From Drosophila miranda (Eukaryota > Arthropoda > Insecta > Diptera > Drosophilidae): DNA of 64,000 nt. This document shows positions 1-11,949 of this stretch, in pieces (within the stretch, counting starts at the first letter, position 1; every line of letters begins with the position of its first letter). The stretch covers positions 11,700,001-11,764,000 of the forward strand of contig NC_046676.1 of the NCBI RefSeq assembly GCF_003369915.1, written 5' to 3'. The position numbers and the translations under genes were made by a program. The notes beneath the pieces are model-generated. The model was not told the DNA's origin, searched no databases, and was given only the letters and a program-made list of their open reading frames with translations.

Positions 1-773
1 ACGGATATGAGTTATCCTGATTCTAATTATAATTTAGATGTGCACATATTCTCCAAGGACATGCGCGATTTTTCACCTCCAGAGCAGGCTGATATTCTCG
101 TCTCCGAGCTGCTTGGCTCGTTTGGGGATAATGAACTGTCGCCAGAGTGCCTTGACGGCGCATTGAAGCTGCTCAAAACGGATGGCATAAGCATACCCTA
201 CAAGTCAACGTCGTACATCAATCCAATCATGTCGGCAGTGCTGCATCAGAATGTCAGCCAGATGGACACCACGGTTCCAGCCTTCGACTATGGTTATGTA
301 TCACTCCTCAAAAACGTTTATCACATTGACAATCCCCAAGCGCTGTTTGAATTCTCACATCCGAATCGTGAGGCGACTATTGACAATACACGCTGCAAGG
401 AGATCTCTTTTACTGTCCAAAAAGACTGCGTGCTACATGGCATTGGTGGCTATTTTGATACAATGCTTTATAAGGATATCCACCTGAGCATCAACCCACT
501 GACCCACACGCCCGGCATGTTCTCGTGGTTTCCCATGTTCTTTCCGACAGTAAGTGATGGCGTTCGGTCCCGGCTTTTCATTGATCATAATGGTTAATCG
601 TTCTAATCGTGTTCTTGCAGCATCCGAGGACCCTCAAGGAGGGACAGACAATCTCAGTCAAGTTCTGGCGCTGCGTTGATGCGGACAAGATGTGGTACGA
701 GTGGCAGGTGAGCACACGAGAGGCCTGGGAGCATCACAATGCGGGTGGAAGTGGCTACCACATTCGACTTTAG
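1..773 (+). CDS. csul: Second csul/Prmt5 copy, last two exons only (5' part lies outside the window)
   Basis: Holds the C-terminal half of the type II protein arginine methyltransferase PRMT5, which symmetrically dimethylates arginines of Sm proteins, histones and germ-plasm proteins. Exon approx. 38-549 begins within the Rossmann-fold catalytic region. It carries the [19 protein letters not shown] stretch, which includes the double-E-type active-site signature of PRMT5, and SHPNRE. Donor GTAAGT after 549 and acceptor TTGCAG before 621 lead to the last exon, stop at 771-773. AATAAA follows at about 803. It is almost base-for-base the same as 3489-4261, with a few differences, for example FSWFP here against FSWSP in the other copy. 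Position 1 corresponds to 3489, inside the preceding intron, so I cannot tell whether this copy is a whole gene upstream or a fragment. An assembly duplicate is also possible. Confidence 0.8.
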
Positions 774-904
774 TTACATTCAATCTTTCGAGAATTGACC
801 ACCAATAAAAATAAAAATATAAATAATTAGCTAAAGGGAATATAAATTTTAACTCTGTAATTAATTTGTCTGCGACTTTTATTTAGTTTTTTGTTTTGAA
901 AAGT

Positions 905-1671
905 TGATAAATGCTGCTGTAATGCATGCCGCGCAGTGGGATCGAGATCTATACGTTTCTGAGTGCCCTTTAAGTTTGTTTTAGCCAGCGATAGGGTACG
1001 AAGGTACTGCTCCAGAACAAGTTGCTAAAGAAATCATTCTCGTTGTTTTTTTTGTGGCATTTTAAAAGAATTTATTTGATCTCACCCCATCTTGCGGCAT
1101 TGAACGTCGGCCCTGGATCTCCGTACTCAAGTAGCGTCATACGCACCGCGACACTTCATCATCTACAGCTGTTTTCTGGCGTTGGTACATCCTAAATGGG
1201 CTGTAGAGATCCTGAATCGTCTTTATATTGGCAGAGGCAAGACGTATTTTGGTCAGATTGCGGATATAGTATAAGATGGATCACATTCTTTTCTAAGAAA
1301 TTCGTAGGGTTAATTTCTACATTTTTTGGCCAATCGATAGACTTTCGTGGAAGAGCAGATCCACGTCCACGTCATAGTCGGCACATTCGATGCACCAAGT
1401 CATGCCGCCCACAACCTTGTCGAAGGCGGACAGGCCTTTGATGCGGGCCCGATAGTAGCCGGCGTCCACTAGAATGTCGAAAGTGTCCTGCTGCTTTGCT
1501 GTCGCATCCAAGTCCTCGCGACTCTCCACCTAAAGAACAAGAACGGGCATTACTAAGAGATATTTTAGCTGGCGAAGAAGTAGCTACCTGAACTTCGCGT
1601 CCGTCTTCATCGTATCGAGTGGCCAACTTGACATTTGGCAGGATTTTGGAGAATACATCACGGTTAGCCAT
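905..1671 (-). pseudogene. Relic of a CCDC93 homologue (Commander/CCC complex subunit)
   Basis: On the minus strand an exon with ATG at 1671-1669 runs to a GT donor at about 1587. A second exon (1529 to about 1321) encodes [25 protein letters not shown] and DVDVDLLF, which I recognise as the most conserved N-terminal block of CCDC93. CCDC93 works with CCDC22 and COMMD proteins in endosomal recycling. Further 3', about 1085-1250, are pieces resembling CCDC93 residues near 170-210 (IKTIQDLYSPF, YQRQKTAVDDEVSR, then MTLLEYG in another frame), and about 905-1030 holds a possible coiled-coil piece (LEQYLRTLSLAKTNLKG). Roughly 100 residues of the family are missing between the N-terminal block and the next piece, the frame is broken near LLEYG, and almost all of the coiled-coil C-terminus is absent. 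The 5' end lies back-to-back with csul. Confidence 0.7.
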
Positions 1672-2137
1672 GAAACGTTCAGCTGACTGGTGCCAAGGTT
1701 CTTCAAGTATGCCAAACGAGGCAAAGCTCCACCCACAAATAGAAAACAAGCGAATTATCAGCAAAAAATTAGAAAACCAAATATCAACATACTATCGAAT
1801 TACATCGAATACATCGAATATAGTGCTGCAAGTGGTTGCGGTATGGCAACCTGGTCTCAAAAACTGTATGGCAGCACTATTAAATTAAGGAAGAATTTAA
1901 AATTCACTCCACGAAAATGTTAAATCTTGAAGAATTTAAGCGAAGTTCAGGTGAAAGATATTTGGTCTGTTTTTTTAAGTGATAAAGAACGGATTGACCT
2001 ACCAGTAATATGTACATACAGTATTATTTTCCGCGGTTTAACTCAAGCTCTTCACCTGTTTAATTCGAGGGGGCTAAGAAGGCTAAGTTCGTTCAATCAA
2101 GCCGGTGACCGCGTTTTTGACGACTCATATTTTTAAA

Positions 2138-4261
2138 ATGAACTTATACGTTTGCCTTCTGCATGAGAGCACGAACAGTATTCCAAAACTGATACAACAC
2201 GCTAATGCTAACAACTACAATGTGGTGGCCACATCGATCAACGGTAATATGGTCCCGCTGGACCCATATGAGACGGACCCCACATACCCGGGCACATTGC
2301 TGAACGCTGTCGACTGGAACTCGAAGATGATTTTCTTGCTGTCCGATGTGGATGTCGATTCCCCGAACCCCAAGCTACGCGAGCATGCCAAACAGATTCT
2401 CCTTCGAGATGTAGAGTGGGCGGAGCATTTGCAGAATGTTGGTAGCATGATGAAGCGACTGCGGGGACCAAATATCGACAACTTGGCCGAGATCGTAAGG
2501 GCCAAAACGAAAGGTTATGAGTGTAAACTGCCGTAAAACGAATCCAATTAAAAATGTATATGTTTAATTTCCATTTAGGCAACTGGTTTATACAAGTACC
2601 TATCAGCAACCCAGAGATGGGTATCTTCGAGCACCGTAAAGACGTCACCGATGCAGAAATAGCCGAGGCGGAGGCGAAAGATCCATGGACTTGGTGGAAT
2701 AGCCTGCGCTTTGCCGTCAAGCACAACAGCCAAGTGAAAGTTGTAATTGAGCTGAATGACTTGGATCGTCCCAGTAAGGAGACGGTTCGCCGGTGGCTAG
2801 GCGAGCCCATCGAAGCCATTATCATTCCGTCCTCTCTGTTCATCCGAAACAAAGCCAACTACTATGTTCTGCAGAAGAAGTGGCAGATAGTCATAGGCCA
2901 CTTTCTCTCGGCACGGGCCAATATAATAATCTCCGCCAATCCGAATGACCTGTCTATTTCCCAGTACGCCGATTATTTGCGGAAACTCGCCAGTGACCAC
3001 AACGACAGCCACTTTCTTAATAGGTAAGTGTCTGTGGAGCAGAGCAGAACCCTTTATCCGCAAACTAACCCTTTGCCAATTAGCTATGAAAACGTTCTGG
3101 AGATTCCACTGCAACCTCTCTTCGATAATCTGGATAGCTATACATACGAGGTGTTCGAGTCGGATCCAGTGAAGTATAAAATCTACCAGAACGCGGTAAA
3201 AGCGGCTCTGATTGATCGAGTGAGCGACATAGAAGCGCCGAACAAGCTGGTAAGGAAACTAGTCTTCAATTGGGCTCATATTCCAGCTAATCCCTGACAT
3301 TCAATCTCCAGACCGTAGTGATGTTGCTGGGTGGGGGACGTGGTCCTTTAGCGAGGGCCATCTTTAATGCCGCGGAACTGACAAAGCGTCAGGTGCGACT
3401 CTACATCATCGAAAAGAATCCCAATGCCATTCGCACCCTCTCCCACATACTCTTTGGGAAGACAAAGGTAAGCAGCAGAGAGTGAAAAACGGATATGAGT
3501 TATCCTGATTCTAATTATAATTTAGATGTGCACATATTCTCCAAGGACATGCGCGATTTTTCACCTCCAGAGCAGGCTGATATTCTCGTCTCCGAGCTGC
3601 TTGGCTCATTTGGGGATAATGAACTGTCGCCAGAGTGCCTTGACGGCGCATTGAAGCTGCTCAAAACGGATGGCATAAGCATACCCTACAAGTCAACGTC
3701 GTACATCAATCCAATCATGTCGGCAGTGCTGCATCAGAATGTCAGCCAGATGGACACCACGGTTCCAGCCTTCGACTATGGTTATGTATCACTCCTCAAA
3801 AACGTTTATCACATTGACAATCCCCAAGCGCTGTTTGAATTCTCACATCCGAATCGTGAGGCGACTATTGACAATACACGCTGCAAGGAGATCTCTTTTA
3901 CTGTCCAAAAAGACTGCGTGCTACATGGCATTGGTGGCTATTTTGATACAATGCTTTATAAGGATATCCACCTGAGCATCAACCCACTGACCCACACGCC
4001 CGGCATGTTCTCGTGGTCTCCCATGTTCTTTCCGACAGTAAGTGATGGCGTTCGGTCCCGGCTTTTCATTGATCATAATGGTTAATCGTTCTAATCGTGT
4101 TCTTGCAGCATCCGAGGACCCTCAAGGAGGGACAGACAATCTCAGTCAAGTTCTGGCGCTGCGTTGATGCGGACAAGATGTGGTACGAGTGGCAGGTGAG
4201 CACACGAGAGGCCTGGGAGCATCACAATGCGGGTGGAAGTGGCTACCAAATTCGACTTTAG
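2138..4261 (+). CDS. csul: csul (capsuleen), PRMT5-type protein arginine methyltransferase
   Basis: Encodes PRMT5: an N-terminal TIM-barrel-like region, a Rossmann SAM-binding domain ([13 protein letters not shown], then IEKNPNA) and a C-terminal beta barrel. Exons read by eye: 2138 to about 2512; 2575-3023 ([16 protein letters not shown]); 3084-3249 ([18 protein letters not shown]); 3312-3467 (SAM site); 3526-4037 (catalytic SELLGSF and SPECLDG); 4109-4261. The first donor is uncertain: phase demands one leftover base, which fits a GT near 2513. The intron at 3468-3525 is odd: a GTAAGC donor leaves phase 0, but the next exon must be entered with one base carried over. AATAAA lies at about 4292. 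The 3' end is convergent with Khc, and exons 5-6 are duplicated at 38-773. Confidence 0.93.
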
Positions 4262-4398
4262 TTACATTCAATCTTTCGAGAACTGACCACCAATAAAAAA
4301 ACAAATAATATAAATATTAGCTAAAAGGAATATAAATTTAAACTGTGTAATTAATTTGTCTGCGACTTTTATTTAGTTTTATGTTTTGAAAAGTTTAT
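3489..4398. repeat. Direct duplication of window bases 1-910
   Basis: Bases 1-910 and 3489-4398 align end to end: part of an intron, two coding exons of csul, the intron between them and the 3' UTR. Coding exons differ at only a handful of sites. The 3' UTR differs more, with several small indels after the AATAAA. Similarity fades where the CCDC93 relic begins (after about 910) and in the Khc-facing intergenic DNA (after about 4400). The contrast between near-identical exons and a more diverged UTR fits a tandem duplication with later gene conversion. Confidence 0.85.
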
Positions 4399-4689
4399 AA
4401 ATATTCTTAAACGTACAATAGATGTCCTTAAATATCTGTGGGTTTTTGTTTGCTTTTGTAAAATTTAGTTATTATTTTCCGTTTTCCACTCATTCAATTA
4501 TTTATATTATATTTTTATGTATATATATATATATTTAAAGCGCTGCACATGATCGCGAAACGACATCTCTTTAAGCGAAGGCAATTTTAAATTATTTTAA
4601 GTATGTATAACGTAATCAATCCATTTAGTTTTTAGTTTAAAGCGGAGATGGACTGGGCGGCGACGGGGTGCGTGGAGGTGTGTGTGAAT
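4262..4689. other. Convergent csul-Khc intergenic region
   Basis: Contains the csul 3' UTR and poly(A) signal, AT-rich DNA with a short TA run near 4520, and the expected 3' UTR of Khc on the other strand. I see no additional gene. Confidence 0.6.
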
Positions 4690-7600
4690 CTAGGAGTTGG
4701 TGGGGTTCTGCAATGGAGCTCCGCCGACAGCGCCACCGCCTCGTATGGCAATGGCGCCCTGGCCCGCTCTAATGGGCTTGGCGATTTGTGCCTGCGGTCC
4801 CCGCCGTCCTAGATGCTTCTGACGTACCGCTTCCTTGATGCGATCCACCTCGTACTGGTAGCGTTTGCGATCCCTCATAGCACCCTCCTTTGCCTCCTTT
4901 AGCGCCGTCTCCAGGGCCTTCACCCTTTCCATTGTCGTGCGTAGACGCTTCTCCAGCTTGGGCAGCTCACAGCGCAGGTCAGCGTTGTCGCGCACTAGCT
5001 GTTTGTGCACCTTGGTCAACTGATCGAGGTTGTTCTCCAGGAAGGAGATCTTCTGCTTCTGCGCTAACGATCCGCCATCCTCCTCGCTCTCCTCGTTGAC
5101 CACATTTTTTCGGATTCGTTGCTATTAAACAGAATGTGGGAAAGATCAGTTTTTAAATTGAAAGAAACATTAAGTATGGGGCACCATTACCTGTAAATCC
5201 TGAACGAAGAGCTTGCGAAGATTGTGCAGCGTCTGCAGTTCCTTGGCCACGGTGTCTTCGAGGCCCTTGAGGTCTTTGCGCGCCTGTTCCCGTCGCTCGC
5301 TGGTGAGAATCATGTTCTGTAGTTCGTTGGATTTCTGGGCCTCCTCCTGTTTGACCTTCTCGTAGTCGGCGGTCATCTGTTGGTGGGCCAGCAGCAGCTT
5401 CTGGTGCACATCCTTCATCTCGTTCATTTCGTGCTGCTTGGCGGAAATCTCGTCCCGCAGCTCGGACACCTGCTTAGTGTGGGCCTCGCGCAGCTCGTCC
5501 ATTTGCGAGTCGAACATGGAGCGCAGCTCCTCGGCGCGCTGCTTCTCCTCGGCATTGACGGCGGACACGTGTTCGGCAGCCTTCAGCTTGGCGCACTCCT
5601 CGCGCAGGGAATCGATCTGCTCCTCGAGAGTCCTCTTCTTGTTCTCCGCCTCCCGCATCGACTCTTGTAGCGACTTCATGCGCGCCTCGTGCTGCGAGAT
5701 GAGCAGACGGTACTCGCCCAGATCCTTCTCGTACTCGAATATCTTCTTGTTGGAGTCCGTCTGCTGGGCCTCCATGTTGGCGCAGCGCTGAGCAATGTTT
5801 TTCGCCTCAGTCTTCATCTTGCTGATGTACAGGCGGGCCATGGTGAAGTCCTCCTCCACTTTGGTGGCATCTGTGCCGGCTAGGGTGCTCATCTTGAGAT
5901 CGATGGCGGAGTCTCCGGGGGCTATGGCCTGGCCCACTTCACCGAGATCGCGCAGCAGGTTGGTCAGCATCTCAGTGATGCGCTTCTTCTGGTGCGAGGA
6001 CATGTCCTTGAGCTGCTGCAGCTCTGTGGACGTAGCACTGAACACAGTCTGCTTTTGCTGCAGCTCTTCGTTGAGGGCATCGATGTCCTTGTTCTTGTTG
6101 TCGATTTCCTGCGACTTCTGATCATAATTGACAGCCAGCTCCTCCAGCGCCTGCAGCACTTCCTTAACCTCTTCCTTGGCAGACTCGTTCTCCTGCTGGA
6201 TGCGTGCCATCTCTGACTGCAAAGCTTCATACTCCCGCCGGGCATTGGCTATCAGCTCTTCCTGCTCCATGACCTGCTCCTTCATCTGCTCGGCATACTG
6301 GCTCTGCTGGTTAATCTCCTCATCCTTGTCGTCCAGCTGCTGGTAGAGACGTTCACACTCCGTGGCCAGGCGGGCCCGTTCGTCGGCAGCCACCGAAGCG
6401 GACATATTGGCCAGGGCCGTCCTCTGAGCGGCACTGGCCGCCTCCGCAGCCTTCTGCTGTGCTGCCTCCACCTCCAGATTGGGCGTGCTGGCCTCCATGA
6501 GATCTTCCATGTTGATTTGTTCCTCGGCCTTAACTGTCTCTCCCGCCCGCCAACGAGCCAGCTCTATCTCCAGCTTCTCCACCTTGCCTTTGAGGCGACC
6601 GTTCTTCTCTTTCTCCTTTTCGTAGCGTCGTTTCCACTCTTCGGCGGTGAGCTCCTCGTTCACACAGACCACATTCTTTACTGTTTTGGCGCGCCGGCCA
6701 AAGTCCAGCGTGGACTTCGTCTCGGACTCATTGAAGCTGGCCGGAGAGCAGCAGATGACAATGGTTGTGCGTGCGTTGCCTCCCAGCGACTCCTGCAGGA
6801 TGCGCGTCAGCTTCGAGTCGCGATAGGGTATGTGCGTTTTGTTGCCATCCGCCAGCGCTGAGATCACGTTGCCCAGCGCCGACAGCGACTTGTTGATGTT
6901 CTTCGCCTCGTCGAGCACCGTTCCCTCTGCCCCTGTCTTGGAAACCTTCTCGGAACCGGCTAAATCGACCAGATATAGTTTACCCGATAGTTTCTTCTGG
7001 TTCTCCAGATTCTCCTGCTTCACGTTGATCAGAAATACTGAGTGCGATCGAGAGGAGTGCTCGTTCATGTCTGCAAAGAATGGATCGTTTCAGTAAACAC
7101 CAAGCACAAGCCCATTTCGACCACTCACTTGTAACGGCAATATGACGATTCGATTTGCCCTCTTCGATCACCTCAAATACATCCTCTGGCGAGGAGACGA
7201 ACCGCTCCGTGGCACCCTTCACATAGGGCACTCGATTTTTGTCCTCGTGCACGCTCAGGTTCACCTTGGACACGTCCAGCAGATCTCGGATCTTGTCCAT
7301 ATAGATCTCATAGTACGAGACCTTTATGTGAAACTCCAGATTCACCTCCATGGCATAGATGTGATTGAAGATATCATTGACAATGCGTGGAATAATGCCC
7401 TGCTTCGCCGAGTCGCCAATGACGCCCTCCATTGTGTGCGTCTTGCCGGACGAGGTCTGGCCATAGGCGAATATCGTTCCATTGTAGCCGGCCAGGACGT
7501 CCGTGACAATGGACTTGGCCGCCTCGTTGTAAACCTTCTCCTGGGAGGCATTCGGCTTGAAGACTTTGTCGAATAGGTAGACTTTGCCCTGAAAAAAGAG

Positions 7601-9088
7601 ACATGTATTAAGATTTTTTCTTTTCTCCCAAATTTCTAGCCGATCTTCAGCTTTTACCCTACCCCTTCCCTGCCGCTGCCGGATTTCTGGCAGCTTTCAA
7701 ATCATTTTTGAACGCATGGCCGCGAAACGGATTGTAATTATGATCATTAACAAAAGAAAGAGACGAGCGGAGTGGAGATGGGAGGAAAGCAGTAATGAAT
7801 AACGAGCAGCAGAAGAATGAGCGAAAGAGAAGCGTTAGTAATGATAAATACATGCATACACATGTACTTTCATGTGTTTGTATGTAATAGAGCTGCCTGC
7901 TATGGTTCAACGAAAGAACTAGTTCGCTGATGGGACGAGATAGACAAGGATATAAGACATTGTTGCTCTAGATATAATTTCCGCGAAAATGTTTGACTAC
8001 GTTAAAGTTCGAGTTACGGTAAGTTCACCGTTTAATTGAATATATATATAGCGGTTAACAATCTTAATGTTTAACAGTAAGTGGCTAGTGGCAAGAGAAG
8101 TAGTAGTAGAAAGTAGTAGAAACTGTTGTTGCCAAACCGATTTCTGGGAAAATGTTCGTTTACAGGTGGAGTTATGGTGAAAACTCAGTGGTTCCACAAT
8201 ACATACATCTATTATTTATGAGCGCCAAAAACCAGTAAATTCCATTGCCCTATGTTCCTCTTTTTATGTGGTTTGCGTGCATGAGTCACTGTTGCTGCTG
8301 GTGGAGTGAAGTGGCGGCAGCTGGTGGCAATGGGAAGGCACACACACACACATGAAGACACTGGGGGCAGGTACAATGTAAGTGAGGTAAGCATAGAAGG
8401 CGGACTGGCTGGAATTTTAGACGGCGAGACCGCTGCTGCAGAGAAGGTTAGCAATGCAAATTTCTGTGGATTGGGACACAAGTGGAACTATAATTGTGGG
8501 TGGGGACTGCCTTGCTTTCGGCTTTTATTCTTTGACGTTCCCATACACACAAAAACACCCCGTTTCACTCTCCCTCTCACTCGCTCTTTTTTTCTGTCTT
8601 TGGGCGGAAAATCAATTTGTTGCAAAATATACTATTGATCTGAAGTAATTTCGGATTTCTTATGGTTTTCCGCCTGTGGGCAGTCGCTCGAGACACGCTC
8701 ACTGGATGTGGAATACACAAGCTTTGCGCTAATTATCCAAACTGCTCCAATTGGTCGACGGCACTGCTGCTGGGGAAGGCTAATGTACGGGAGCGTACGG
8801 TCTAATGTTAGGCATGACGTCATGGGCCGTGACAGCACGCAGAGATTAATGCATAACACACAAAGTAAAGGGAAATGAAATGTGTGTGGAGGAGGCACTG
8901 ACGGTGGAGTGGATCACTTTACTAAGGTGAAATACACTTACCGCAATAGATATGCAGTTCTCCTCGACATTGTTGGGGAATTTGACGACAAACTTCGAGC
9001 CGGCCTTCTCCTCACTGTCGTTAAGCGGTCGGAAGCGACAGACAACTTTGATGCTGTCCTCAGCGGGAATTTCGCGCTCCGCGGACAT
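4690..9088 (-). CDS. Khc: Kinesin heavy chain (kinesin-1 motor)
   Basis: Plus-end microtubule motor for fast axonal and organelle transport. Four exons: 9088-8942, 7588-7129, 7070-5191 and 5121-4690, predicted 972 residues, close to the about 975 of known fly Khc. The motor domain shows the start [11 protein letters not shown]-loop GQTSSGKT, switch [10 protein letters not shown] and switch [17 protein letters not shown]. It is followed by the neck, a long heptad-rich stalk (about residues 340-860) and a tail with the autoinhibitory QIAKP motif and a basic Gly/Arg end. All splice phases agree and sites are canonical, for example GCG|GTAAGT at the end of exon 1. Intron 1 (8941-7589) is the only long one. 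The start was chosen because [16 protein letters not shown] matches the family N-terminus. Confidence 0.98.
7589..8941. other. Khc intron 1
   Basis: 1.35 kb intron directly after the first 49 codons. It holds A/T-rich and CA-rich simple sequence, such as a short CACACA run near 8341. No coding segment, RNA gene or transposon is recognisable. Its position near the promoter makes it a place to expect regulatory sequence, but no motif was singled out. Confidence 0.5.
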
Positions 9089-9572
9089 CTTTGCACTCTC
9101 TGTCTCTGATCTGGTATCCGTCTGGCGGAACTGCGGCTCTAGTTAGTGTTCGATCAAACTTTTATCTTTTCGCATGCAGCTGTTTACGTGGTAAACGATT
9201 GTCGTTTATGTTTCGGTGTTGGGGTCTCGTTTGAAACAAGCATTAATAAAAATGGAATAACAGCAAAGGTGGTGATGAACCCCACACGGACAATCTGATA
9301 TCTGATTGGTGTGTTCTATATAGTCCGACTCGCGAAAATTAGGCTCAAATGCAGAGAAAATTTTGTGGTTATACCAGACGCACAGTTCGCGGATGAATTG
9401 TAGCGGCCCTGTTTTGATTAAGCTCGATTGATTTTACGGCTTTGGTCGTTTGCACTAGCCCGGAATGATGAGGTGCAGATGGTAAATGCACTCGCATGCG
9501 TTGAGTGTTTTGGAGTTTTATTTTCCTATTTTCTTTCTATTTCTTGCCCCCGAACGCACCGAACAGTGTGAC
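9089..9572. other. Khc 5' UTR and upstream region
   Basis: Upstream of the Khc start codon. I see no ORF of interest and no clear TATA box on the Khc strand. The AT-rich repeat array begins at its far end. Confidence 0.4.
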
Positions 9573-11480
9573 TAGCCCTCAGAAATATACAGAAATATAC
9601 CGTCTCATTTTCAAAATATACCGTAAATATACTGACGAATTCAAGTTATATTTTACATATTCCTCGTTTTTGATATTCTGTAGAATATTACTAGCTATAT
9701 AGAACATTTAGCACTGCCCACATAATTTTATCCGATTAAGGAATCAATTTTCTACTTGACTGGTTTGTTTTAAATACTTGATTTGTTTTCTTGCTACGGC
9801 AATTGCTGTTTATGCTCTTCAACTACAATATACCGTCTCGTATGATGAAAAACCGAACTTATCCCACTTATGCCCCCTCTATTTAAATAGTTCAGCTACT
9901 TGAGGTAAATGGCGAAAACTATTAACGATTGTAAATTCTTCCTGTAGATCCATCCTATCCTTCCCTTTAACTTGCAAAAAACCGCACGAACTGTCCACCT
10001 GAACTGCGCTAAAATGATTAAATTTTCATTATTTTCGGTGGAAAATTTAAATACCCCCTGGCTTATAATAGGTTAATCGTTCTCCATCAAGGATTGGAAA
10101 CCATATTGCTTAATTTTAATGTTCCATCAAATATTATAAGCCAGATAGAACATTTAGCCATGCCCACATAATTTTATACGATTAATTAAACTATTTGAAC
10201 TTGACTGGCTTATTCTTAATACTTGATTTTATTGCGTTTTGCGTGAAAAGCGGTTTTAGCGAAATAAGTCAAACGAAAAACAAGTAGCGAAAAACAAACG
10301 AAAAGGGAAATTCGTTCATATTGCTCAATTTTAATATTCCATTGAATAATGCTGGCAAACTAAATCTTTCAGTAATGCCCACATAATTTTATCCTATTGA
10401 TGAATCAATTTTCTACAAGATTGGTTAGTTTTTATTCCTTGCTTTTATTGTATTTATTGTAAAAAAAGGTTTAAACGAAAAAGTCCAACCAAAAAAGAGT
10501 CGCAATGTTGCTGGTATTTGAAGACGTGATGCGTGTATAGCCCTTTGTACACCCTATTTCGCTAATTTAATATGAAGATCAAACGTAATTTATTAAGACC
10601 TTTTCTCAAATTGATATTCTTTAGACATATTCAAGTACCTTATTAGTATCTTGTATATATTTATGTCGATCCTGATACCTACTGAGCCTTGGAAGACAAA
10701 CGTATTCACAATTCTATATCATCCATTTCCCCCAGGGTATTTGTGCATGGAATTAGCAACATGCTTGTGTATGGAATGAGACTCATTGTTGCAAAAGCGA
10801 AACTGCGGCGAATCGGGTATTGCCTATATTTCAAGCTATAGATGCCCACTTAGCTTTATCCCATAGATAAATACATTTTTTACAAGATTGTTTCTTTTAA
10901 TTACCTTAATGTATTTTATTTTGACTGAAATACAGTTTTCAAGGAAATGTTGCCGCAACAGTGTGTATGGAATGCGCAACATTGTGTATTGTTGCTAAAG
11001 CGAACTGCGGCGAACTGCGACGAACTCAAATTCGATTCAAAAAACGACCAATTCTTTGTTCCGTTGAATAATACTATCTATATAGAACATTTAGCCATGC
11101 CCACTCAACTTTGTACGATTGATGAATCAATTCTATACATGATTGGCCTATTCGAAATACTTGCATTTATTGGATTTCTATATAACATTGAAAATTAAAT
11201 TAATAGATTGATGAAATTGACAAAAATACCATGGGAGCGCGGCGAAAACTAGTATTTCCACAGTATGACCCTCAGAACAGCACCGAAACATACCATCTCT
11301 TTTAAAAAATATACCGTAAATATACTGACGAAGTCAAGTTCTGTTTAACATATTCCTCGTTTTTGATATTCCGTGCAATATAACTAACTTAATAGAACCC
11401 TCAGTCCTGCCCACATAATTTTATCCGATTAATGAATCAATTTCCTACAAGATTGGCTAATATTGGCGATCCCCTTTTAT
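9573..11480. repeat. Array of degenerate copies of an AT-rich dispersed repeat
   Basis: The phrases CCTCAGAAATATAC, AAATATACTGACGA, CATATTCCTCGTTTTTGATA and CCCACATAATTTTATCCGATT recur with variation: near 9573-9760, 10125-10210, 10330-10420, 11040-11130 and 11265-11450. The same family, with the same order of sub-blocks including a TCAAGGATTG block near 10087, is found at 57815-58697. No ORF of interest, no terminal inverted repeats and no obvious target duplication were seen. It resembles a non-autonomous Drosophila interspersed repeat broken up by later events. I cannot name the family with confidence. Confidence 0.7.
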
Positions 11481-11949
11481 TGGATTGTTTTTAAAATAAG
11501 GTTTAAGCAAAAAAAGGTCAAACATAAAACGAAAGTGCGAGGAAAAAGGACATTGTTGTGAAGAATTATCCCGCCAAGAAGAGAGAGCAAGAGCCAAACA
11601 GCTACCGATACTATGCAAGAGGTGCGCGCCAAATGGAAATTTTTTTGAAAGTGAATAAGTTACATGCAAATTTAATTGATGAAATTAATGATATATTCCA
11701 TTTTATACCGTATTTTTGGTAAAACGCAGCTACTGCTGGTTCGACGCATATGTATCTCTCTCGCTCTTACTGCACGCTTTTCCCATAAGGCTGGCTCTGT
11801 TTTGGAAGTTAGGAATATATACTTCAACTTTTGACACATCTAAATCTAAATTTATAGTTGTGTTGTCTGTTCTCTTTGTACAAGTTTTTCCCTTTTCTAT
11901 GGTACATTGGTTCCAGGCGCCGTGGGGTACGAGTGGACGGGCATACAAA
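11481..11949. other. Upstream region of the MADF-type gene
   Basis: AT-rich leader. An open frame continues upstream of the chosen start (about 11716-11949), but its residues are hydrophobic and unlike any domain. I take it as 5' UTR read-through. Confidence 0.4.

Noticed and set aside
1317-1529. CCDC93-like exon as part of a working gene
   Set aside because: Downstream parts are frame-broken and about 100 residues of the family are missing within a few dozen bases, so a relic is more likely.
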